From NCBI RefSeq assembly GCF_000805335.1, contig NZ_KN708638.1:4326172-4366054 (forward strand): 39,883 nucleotides of DNA. The letters run 5' to 3'. The position numbers were made by a program, and so were the translations under genes. The notes beneath the pieces are model-generated. The model saw only the letters and a list, made by a program, of their open reading frames with translations, was not told where the DNA came from and did no database searches. The stretch's first letter is position 1, and every line of letters begins with the position of its first letter. The stretch comes from Streptomyces sp. CT34. GTDB lineage: Bacteria > Actinomycetota > Actinomycetes > Streptomycetales > Streptomycetaceae. Below, piece after piece: positions 33,101-39,883 of this stretch.

Positions 33101-34582
33101 GCGGACCTGCGAGGTCAGGTTCAGCGCCATGGAGTTGACGTTGTCGGTCAGCTCTTTCCAGACCCCGGACACGCCTCTGACCTGTGCCTGGCCGCCCAGG
33201 TTGCCCTCGGTGCCGACCTCGCGGGCGACCCGGGTGACCTCGTCGGCGAAGGCGGAGAGCTGGTCGACCATGGTGTTGATGGTCGACTTGAGCTCCAGGA
33301 TCTCGCCCTTGGCCTCGACGGTGATCGTCTTGCCGAGGTCGCCCTCCGCGACGGCGGTGGCGACCTGGGCGATGTTGCGGACCTGGGAGGTCAGGTTGTC
33401 CGCCATGAAGTTGACGCTCTCGGTGAGGTCCTTCCAGACCCCGGACACGCCCCTGACCTGTGCCCGGCCGCCCAGCCGGCCTTCCGTGCCGACCTCGCGG
33501 GCGACCCGGGTGACCTCGTCGGCGAAGGCGGAGAGCTGGTCGACCATGGTGTTCACGGTGTCCTTCAGCTCCAGGATCTCGCCCTTCGCGTCGACGGTGA
33601 TCTTCTGGCTGAGGTCGCCGTTGGCGACCGCCGTGGTGACCTGGGCGATGTTGCGGACCTGCCAGGTCAGGTTGGACGCCATGAGGTTGACGTTGTCGGT
33701 GAGGTCCTTCCAGACCCCGGACACGCCCCTGACCTGTGCCCGGCCGCCGAGCTGCCCCTCGGTGCCGACCTCGCGGGCGACCCGGGTGACCTCGTCGGCG
33801 AAGGCCCGCAGCTGGTCGACCATGGTGTTCACGGTGAGCTTCAGCTCCAGCAGCTCACCGGTGGCCTCGACCGTCACCTGCTGGGTCAGATCGCCGCCGG
33901 CCACCGCCGTCGTCACCACCGCGATGTCCCGCACCTGCGCCGTCAGCCGCGACGCCATGGTGTTGACCGCCTCGGTCACATGCAGCCAGTCGCCGGACAG
34001 CCCCTGCACCTTCGCCCGGCCGCCCAGCCGGCCCTCGGTGCCGACCTCGCGGGCGACCCGGGTGACCTCGCCGGTGAACAGCGAGAGCTGGTCGACCATG
34101 CGGTTCACGCCGCTGCCCAGGCGGCGCAGATCGCCGCGGAGCTCGCGGTTGCCGTCGTGCAGGTCGACATGCCGGGTCAGATCGCCGTCCGCGACCGCGT
34201 CCAGCACCCGGGTGGCCTTGGCGACCGGGATCACCAGCGCTTCCAGCACGGTGTTGGCCGCCTCGACGTTGGTCGTCCAGCCGCCCTGGCCGGGGCTCGC
34301 GCTGATCCGCTCGTCCAGCCTGCCCTGCCGGATGACCTCATGGCGTACGCGCTGGATCTCGGCGGCCAGATGCGCGTTGCGCGCGACGATCTGGGAGAAG
34401 ACGTCGGTCATGTCGGCGAGCACGCCGTCCTGGGGGCGCTCCACCTGGGCGGTGAAATCGCCGTCCCGCAGGGCGTGCATGGCGGCGAGCAGGGGGCGCA
34501 GCTCGCTCGTCCGCACCCATTCGCCGTCCGGTCGGGGAGCCGGGGGAGGAGCGGACCCGGGGCGGGTCGGGTCGAGCGCCAT
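30188..34582 (-). CDS. osaA: Soluble HAMP-repeat hybrid histidine kinase (OsaA-like)
   Basis: The 1464-residue protein has no membrane segment. Residues about 20-710 are a string of about eight HAMP-like modules (GDL/GDM turns), including six 92-residue units with VTRVAREVG. A GAF domain (about 730-890), a coiled coil, HisKA (phospho-His946 in SHELRTP), HATPase (NLLSNAVKF, DTGIGIP, GGTGLGLSI), a long Ala/Gly/Pro linker and a C-terminal receiver (Asp1347 in LMDIMMPEMDGY) follow. The architecture matches cytosolic group III-like hybrid kinases used in osmosensing, and S. coelicolor OsaA. The ATG at 34582 follows a GGGGGTGGTG ribosome site. It is divergent from osaC. Confidence 0.9.
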   Translation of the reverse strand: MALDPTRPGSAPPPAPRPDGEWVRTSELRPLLAAMHALRDGDFTAQVERPQDGVLADMTDVFSQIVARNAHLAAEIQRVRHEVIRQGRLDERISASPGQGGWTTNVEAANTVLEALVIPVAKATRVLDAVADGDLTRHVDLHDGNRELRGDLRRLGSGVNRMVDQLSLFTGEVTRVAREVGTEGRLGGRAKVQGLSGDWLHVTEAVNTMASRLTAQVRDIAVVTTAVAGGDLTQQVTVEATGELLELKLTVNTMVDQLRAFADEVTRVAREVGTEGQLGGRAQVRGVSGVWKDLTDNVNLMASNLTWQVRNIAQVTTAVANGDLSQKITVDAKGEILELKDTVNTMVDQLSAFADEVTRVAREVGTEGRLGGRAQVRGVSGVWKDLTESVNFMADNLTSQVRNIAQVATAVAEGDLGKTITVEAKGEILELKSTINTMVDQLSAFADEVTRVAREVGTEGNLGGQAQVRGVSGVWKELTDNVNSMALNLTSQVRNIAQVTTAVANGDLSKKIDVDARGEILELKDTVNTMVKQLRAFADEVTRVAREVGTEGRLGGRAQVHGVSGVWKNLTDNVNSMADNLTSQVRNIAQVATAVARGDLSKKIDVDARGEILELKTTINTMVDTLSSFASEVTRVAREVGSEGQLGGQARVEGVYGTWKQLTTSVNELALNLTTQVRAIAEVASAVTQGDMSGSITVDAQGEVAALKNNINLMVANLRETTRAKDWLESNLTRIAGLMQGHRDLVEVADLILRELTPLVNAQFGAFFLAEAGAEPGEGLELIAGYGTGRPEGRRSLPRLRMGSPGWGLITQAAMEKKRILVEAVPSDYITISSGLGAAAPASVVILPILFEDQVLGVIELASFSRFSDVHLAFIDQFVNTIGVSINTIIANSRTESLLSESQRLTAELRQRSDELQLTNAELEEKAALLATSSQYKSEFLANMSHELRTPLNSLLVLSRLLADNPEGHLTPQEVEFAVTIHRAGSDLLQLINDILDLSKIEAGRMDVHPKALPLKKLLDYVRATFRPLTVDRGLSFDVRVGEDVPEELFSDEQRLQQILRNLLSNAVKFTSTGGVELIVERVPGSDFEEEPLRTADAVIAMSVKDTGIGIPPEKLDGIFEAFQQSDGTTNRKYGGTGLGLSISRDMAALLGGRIKAESEVDVGSTFTLYVPAHYTGPFPAPGPASAPRPAERGAQPGTGAVAAGRVVAAGAAGRGGGTAGPGAGVGASGRPVLAEQLSGPPPATTPQLGDVFPAQEGLGPRTAVRPAEGGDVAWPETTRLKDWLSGRAGRVLADRRILIVDDDIRNVFALTHVLGRVGIRVKYAENGREGLEVLDRAPDVSLVLMDIMMPEMDGYEMIRAIRRTPRFADLPIVALTAKAMPGDREKAIESGANDYIPKPVDVDRLLSVICGLLDPANDPFTAPRPDSGVTGTAGMSATGTESESPSPDTAAGSDDEGTAGQQS
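32661..34066. repeat. Six coding repeats with exact 276-bp period inside osaA
   Basis: The conserved CCGACCTCGC segment (encoding part of REVGTE or REVGSE) begins at 32661, 32937, 33213, 33489, 33765 and 34041, a constant spacing of 276 bp (92 residues). The inner units are very similar at DNA level. They encode paired HAMP-like modules. Confidence 0.92.
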
Positions 34583-34682
34583 GGCACACCACCCCCTGGT
34601 CGAGATCGATCTGAGCCGGAGCCGGTGCGGAGCCTTCGCCTGCTGGGGGCCTTGGAGCGCCTGCCAGGAGCCTTCGAGCTGA

Positions 34683-34766
34683 TCCGGAACTGATCCAATT
34701 GGGCAGATATGTCATAGTATAAAGCGCCTCGAAATTGGACTTTCCCCCAGCGCGCCAGGGGGCGCA
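34683..34766. promoter_or_regulatory. A+T-rich divergent promoter region between osaA and osaC
   Basis: The only A+T-rich stretch nearby (GATATGTCATAGTATAAA, 34706-34723) lies here, flanked by inverted TCCAATT (34694-34700) and AATTGGA (34733-34739). It is about 30 bp from the osaC start and about 115 bp from osaA, so it may hold the osaC promoter and an operator. Confidence 0.4.
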
Positions 34767-36665
34767 GTGGCACCGCTGTCCCCGCACACCACGACTTCCC
34801 AGGACATCGAAACGGTGTCCCGCAAAGGGCTGCCGGCGAACCAGCTGGCAGCCGCCGGGGCGCGCCGGTTCGTCCGTACGCTGCTGACCGAACGGGCGGC
34901 GGCGCCGGACGCCGTACCGGGCGCCGCGGCCATCAGCCAGGAACTCATCGACCAGGCCGTGCTCCTGGTGAGCGAACTGGTCACCAACGCCGTCATGTAC
35001 GCCGGGACCGAGATCGATGTGACCTGCCGGCTGGAGTACGGGCGCAAGCCGGCCGCCGGCACCGCGCGGGAGCGGGGCGACGGGAGCGTGGCCGACGGCC
35101 CGGCCACCGTCGCCGTCGTCCTCGAAGTCTCCGACCGGCACCCCTCCCGCGTGGTACGCGGCGGGGTCGACGCGCGCAGCGGAGAGCCCGGTTACGGCCT
35201 CCAACTCGTCAGCGCGCTCGCCGAGTCCTGGGGCGTGACCTACCGCAAGGCGACCAAGACGGTGTGGTTCCGCCTGGAGGCCACCGAGGGCGTGCGCGGG
35301 ATCGAGCACGTCACCTCCGGGCCCCGCCCGCACGCGGCCGAGACCCCGGTGAGCCCGCCCCGCGGCCATGAGCGACCCCGGCACGGCCACGCCTCCGAAT
35401 GGGCCGACCGCGGCGGCCCGTCCTTCCTCGCCGAGACCAGCGAGCTGCTCGCCGGCCAGCTCGACCAGGACATGGTCACCGCGCTCGCCGCCCAGCTGCT
35501 GGTGCCGCGGCTCGCCGACTGGTGCGCGATCTGGCTGAGCGACGAGGGCGGCCGGATGCAGCTCTCCCGCGTCTGGCACGTCGACGAGCGGCGGATCGCC
35601 CCGCTCCGCGCCGATCTGGAACGCGACCCGCCCACCGACCTCGTCCGTACCGCCGGTACCCCCTGGCCCTGGCCGGAATGCGCCGGTGCGGCCCCGGCCG
35701 GCGGATCGGCGCTGGCCTTCCCGCTGGTCGCCCGCGACACCGAGCAGGGCGTGCTGCTGCTCGGCCGGGCGGGCCAGCTCAAGATGACCGACACCGTCGT
35801 ACGGATGGTGGAGAACGTCGCGCGCCGGGTCGCCCAGGCCGTCTACACCGCCCGCCAGTACACCCGCCAGACCACCATCAGCCTGGCCCTCCAGCGCCGC
35901 CAGCTGCCCGCGTCGCTGGCCAGCATCGTCGGCGTGGACACCGCGATCGTCTACGAGCCGCACGGCGAGGGGCAGACCGTCGGCGGCGACTTCTACGACA
36001 TCTTCCCGATGGGCGAGTGCCGCTGGTGCTTCCTCCTGGGGGACGTCCAGGGCAAGGACCCCGAGGCGATGTCGGTGACCGGGCTGGCCCGCCACCTGGT
36101 GCGCCTGCTGGCCCGTGAGGGCCACGGGGTGGAATCGGTCCTCGGGCGACTGAATCTGGCCATGGCCGAGGAGAGCGCCGAGGCGGTGGAACTCGGCGGC
36201 GAACAGGCCAGCTCCCGCTTCCTGAGCCTGCTGTACGGCGAACTCGCCGTCGACCCCGGCGTCCCCGGGGCCCGCTGCACGGTCGCCAGCGCCGGCCATC
36301 CGCCGCCGCTGCACATGTTCACCGACGGCACCGTCGAGCCCGCCTCCGATCCGCAGATGCTCCTGGGCATCGACGAGGGCACCGAGTACCACGCCAGCAC
36401 CTTCACCCTCGCGCCCGGCGAGACGCTGCTCTGCGTCACCGACGGGGTCACCGAACGCCGGTGCGGCAACTGGCAGTTGGACGACAACGACGGGCTGATC
36501 GAGGTGCTGCGCGACGGCCTCGGCCTGGGCGCCAAGGCCCTCGCCGAGCACGTGCGCCGGGCCGCCCACGACTTCGGCACCGGCCCGGTGGAGGACGACC
36601 TCTCGGTCCTGGTCCTCCAGGCGGAGACCCCGAAGGCGGAGCCGGCGGCCGACCCGGAGGCGTAG
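34767..36665 (+). CDS. osaC: OsaC-like protein: RsbW-type kinase, GAF and SpoIIE phosphatase domains
   Basis: The 632-residue protein combines an N-terminal RsbW-like GHKL domain (about 25-170; N-box SELVTNAVMYAG, EVSDRHPSRV, GYGLQLVSALAESWG), a GAF domain (about 215-365) and a C-terminal SpoIIE/PP2C phosphatase (about 400-620). The phosphatase motifs look complete: GGDFYDIF, GDVQGKD, VTDGVTER and EDDLSVLVL. S. coelicolor OsaC has this architecture, lies divergent to osaAB and is needed to reset SigB after osmotic stress. Here too it is divergent from osaAB. The GTG at 34767 follows CAGGGGGCG. It could both inhibit a sigma factor and dephosphorylate its antagonist. Confidence 0.87.
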   Translation: MAPLSPHTTTSQDIETVSRKGLPANQLAAAGARRFVRTLLTERAAAPDAVPGAAAISQELIDQAVLLVSELVTNAVMYAGTEIDVTCRLEYGRKPAAGTARERGDGSVADGPATVAVVLEVSDRHPSRVVRGGVDARSGEPGYGLQLVSALAESWGVTYRKATKTVWFRLEATEGVRGIEHVTSGPRPHAAETPVSPPRGHERPRHGHASEWADRGGPSFLAETSELLAGQLDQDMVTALAAQLLVPRLADWCAIWLSDEGGRMQLSRVWHVDERRIAPLRADLERDPPTDLVRTAGTPWPWPECAGAAPAGGSALAFPLVARDTEQGVLLLGRAGQLKMTDTVVRMVENVARRVAQAVYTARQYTRQTTISLALQRRQLPASLASIVGVDTAIVYEPHGEGQTVGGDFYDIFPMGECRWCFLLGDVQGKDPEAMSVTGLARHLVRLLAREGHGVESVLGRLNLAMAEESAEAVELGGEQASSRFLSLLYGELAVDPGVPGARCTVASAGHPPPLHMFTDGTVEPASDPQMLLGIDEGTEYHASTFTLAPGETLLCVTDGVTERRCGNWQLDDNDGLIEVLRDGLGLGAKALAEHVRRAAHDFGTGPVEDDLSVLVLQAETPKAEPAADPEA

Positions 36666-36865
36666 CGCCGCACCCCGAGGCGCAGCGCCGGTCCCGTACG
36701 CACTGCCCGCCGCCCGTCCGCGGTGTCATTCCTTCGAGCGACACGATCCCGGCCGATTCCCGGCCCCTGGGGTACAGAACACGCCACAGAGGCGTGACAT
36801 ACCCGTCGGTATGCCTCGACAATCGCAGCACCACTACCCGCCCGTAACAAAGCGGAGGCAACCCG

Positions 36866-38521
<1,656 letters not shown>

Positions 38522-38555
38522 GCCGGCCCTCCGGGGCGGTGCGGGGTCCGGCCGC

Positions 38556-38624
38556 GCGGCCCCCGCACCGTCGGTCCGCCGGTCCCCGCACCGTCAGTTT
38601 GCCGGTCCCCGCACCGTCAGTTCG
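38556..38624. repeat. Three 23-bp tandem repeats between convergent genes
   Basis: Units at 38556-38578, 38579-38601 and 38602-38624 share CCCCGCACCGTCAG-type cores; the last two differ at one or two positions. The third unit contains the stop codon (38617-38619) and last residues of the minus-strand gene, so the array arose by duplication of that gene's 3' end. Confidence 0.85.
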
Positions 38625-39883
38625 TGCCGATCTTGGCCAGCAGGTCCACGATCCGGCCCTGCACCTCGGCGTTGGTGGAGCGCTCCGCCAGGAAGAGCAC
38701 CGTTTCCCCGGCGGCGAGCCGCGGCAGCTGGGCCGGGTCCATGTCGGCGGAGGTGTAGACGACCAGCGGGGTGCGGTCGAGCAGCCCGTTGGCGCGCAGC
38801 CAGTCGACGATGCCGGCCCGGCGGCGGCGTACCTGCATCAGGTCCATGACGACGAGATTCGGCCGCATCTGCGTGGCGAGCGTGACCGCGTCGGTGTCCG
38901 CGCCGGCCCGCGCGACCTGCATCCCGCGCCGCTCCAGCGACGCCGTCAGGGCGCCCGCGATGGCGTCGTTCTGCTCGATCAGCAGTACCCGCGGCGCAAC
39001 CTCCTCGCCGTCGCGCGGGGCGAGCGCCTTGAGGAGGACGGCCGGGTCGGCCCCGTACGCGGCCTCCCGGGTGGCCTGCCCCAGACCGGCGGTGACCAGG
39101 ACCGGCACCTCGGCCGCGCCCGCGGCCTGGCGCAGCGACTGGAGCGCGGTACGGGTGATCGGCCCGGTCAGCGGGTCGACGAAGAGCGCCGCCGGGTACG
39201 CGGCGATCTGCGCGTCCACCTCCTCGCGGGAGTTGACGATCACCGGGCGGTAGCCGCGGTCGCTCAGCGCCTGCTGGGTGGAGACGTCCGGCGCCGGCCA
39301 GACCAGCAGCCGGCGCGGGTTGTCCAGCGGCTCCGGCGGCAACTCGTCGTCCATCGGCGGCTGCTGACGCTCCATCACCTCTATGGCGCCGTTCGGGCCG
39401 TCCAGCGGCTCGGGCCCCTCGCTGCCCTCGTCGGGCGCCGAGATCGCGAAGGCGCGGCCCTCGCCGGCGTCCATGAGATGCGGCTGCGGCCCCGACTGCG
39501 GCTTGGCGGGCGGCGGCTGCTGCCCGGCGGGCTGGTGGGACGGCTGGCCGCCGGCGGCCGGGCGCGCCTCGCGCGGGGTGCCCTCGGCGGGCGTACCGCG
39601 CTCGCCGTCGCGCGGCGGCGCGGCGAGCTTGCGGCGCCGACCGGAACCGGCGGAGGTGCCGCCGGGCGGCGTACCGCCCGCCGGTGTGGCGCCGGGCTGC
39701 GGTGCGGTGCCGGGCTGCGGTGCGGTGCCGGGCTGCTGCGGCGCCGGGCGCTGCGGGTCGGCGAGCTGCTGGGCGAACGGCACACCCTGGCCGAGCGTGC
39801 GCACGCTGAAGGCCCGGCCGTGCGAGGCGTCCGCGTCGGCCGGCGGCGGCAGCGGCTGCCGGTGCGGGGGGGCGGGCGGCGGG
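38617..39883 (-). CDS. Receiver-domain-containing regulatory protein, 5' end beyond the window
   Basis: At least 421 residues are encoded; the frame is open to the window edge, so the N-terminus is missing. A GTG at 39804 is possible as a start, but the upstream residues (HGRAFSVRTLGQG) continue smoothly. The visible part has a Pro/Gln/Gly-rich linker, then two receiver-like modules: RRLLVWPAPDVSTQQAL to about VLVTAGLG, and RVLLIEQNDAIAGAL with LVVMDLM and VVYTS. The second has the acceptor-like Asp (VVMDLM), but the usual Lys is not found at the expected place (ETVLFLAERS). The missing N-terminus may be a sensor kinase. The stop lies in a 23-bp repeat array. Confidence 0.75.
   Translation of the reverse strand, partial: PPPAPPHRQPLPPPADADASHGRAFSVRTLGQGVPFAQQLADPQRPAPQQPGTAPQPGTAPQPGATPAGGTPPGGTSAGSGRRRKLAAPPRDGERGTPAEGTPREARPAAGGQPSHQPAGQQPPPAKPQSGPQPHLMDAGEGRAFAISAPDEGSEGPEPLDGPNGAIEVMERQQPPMDDELPPEPLDNPRRLLVWPAPDVSTQQALSDRGYRPVIVNSREEVDAQIAAYPAALFVDPLTGPITRTALQSLRQAAGAAEVPVLVTAGLGQATREAAYGADPAVLLKALAPRDGEEVAPRVLLIEQNDAIAGALTASLERRGMQVARAGADTDAVTLATQMRPNLVVMDLMQVRRRRAGIVDWLRANGLLDRTPLVVYTSADMDPAQLPRLAAGETVLFLAERSTNAEVQGRIVDLLAKIGTN

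Noticed and set aside
30644..34693. A very long open frame on the plus strand opposite osaA
   Set aside because: It is the antisense shadow of the repeated osaA coding sequence. Its length comes from the 276-bp periodicity and high G+C, it has no domain-like sequence, and the minus strand has complete kinase motifs.

Overview
The window looks like a piece of Streptomyces chromosome. Overall G+C is very high and third codon positions are almost all G or C. GTG starts are common, and many proteins are actinobacterial or Streptomyces types: RsbW-like ATPases, SpoIIE-type phosphatases, a SigE-family sigma factor, an osaABC-like osmoadaptation locus, a DUF5926 protein and Prim-Pol proteins. One tRNA gene is present (tRNA-Ser, anticodon TGA). 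I see no insertion sequence, prophage, CRISPR array or rRNA.

Layout. Positions 1-3.1 kb (minus strand) hold a copper and cytochrome-oxidase assembly cluster: a membrane protein, YcnI, SCO1/SenC and a PCu(A)C chaperone. A small RsbW-like ATPase follows at 3.3 kb. From 4.0 to 7.3 kb is a three-gene operon (TetR, ketosteroid-dehydrogenase-like flavoprotein, SDR) behind three tandem operator-like repeats. A second TetR gene with a perfect inverted repeat lies at 7.5-8.2 kb. Positions 8.2-13.8 kb carry aminopeptidase P, a GAF-SpoIIE phosphatase, a Prim-Pol-like protein that has lost its catalytic residues, and a secreted protein that ends at a strong terminator. Positions 14-19 kb carry DUF5926, another RsbW-like ATPase, a glycerophosphodiester phosphodiesterase and an HtrA-type protease. 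tRNA-Ser at 19.04 kb is followed by a low-G+C islet encoding a GH27 alpha-galactosidase without a signal peptide and a 110-residue hemopexin-repeat protein. Positions 21-25 kb hold a small conserved protein, a GNAT acetyltransferase, a methyltransferase, a complete Prim-Pol protein behind a LexA-like box, and a small secreted protein.

Positions 25.3-28.6 kb form an operon resembling the retro-aldol part of steroid side-chain degradation: a MaoC/OB-fold/MaoC fusion (ChsH2-ChsH1 type) and an Ltp2-type thiolase-fold protein. Directly upstream and translationally coupled is an 86-residue reading frame that appears to be an acyl-CoA dehydrogenase reduced to its two ends. After a SigE-family sigma factor, 29.5-36.7 kb holds the osaB-osaA operon (receiver protein and HAMP-repeat hybrid kinase) and the divergent osaC (RsbW-like kinase plus GAF plus SpoIIE phosphatase). 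An acyl-CoA ligase and the 3' part of a receiver-containing protein, cut by the window edge, close the window.

The most notable observations are the internally deleted acyl-CoA dehydrogenase, the contrast between an intact Prim-Pol gene with a LexA-like box and a degenerate one, the low-G+C islet beside tRNA-Ser, the operator repeats at both TetR genes, and short tandem duplications that repeatedly sit on or just after stop codons. All functional assignments come from reading motifs and family knowledge; no database search was run.
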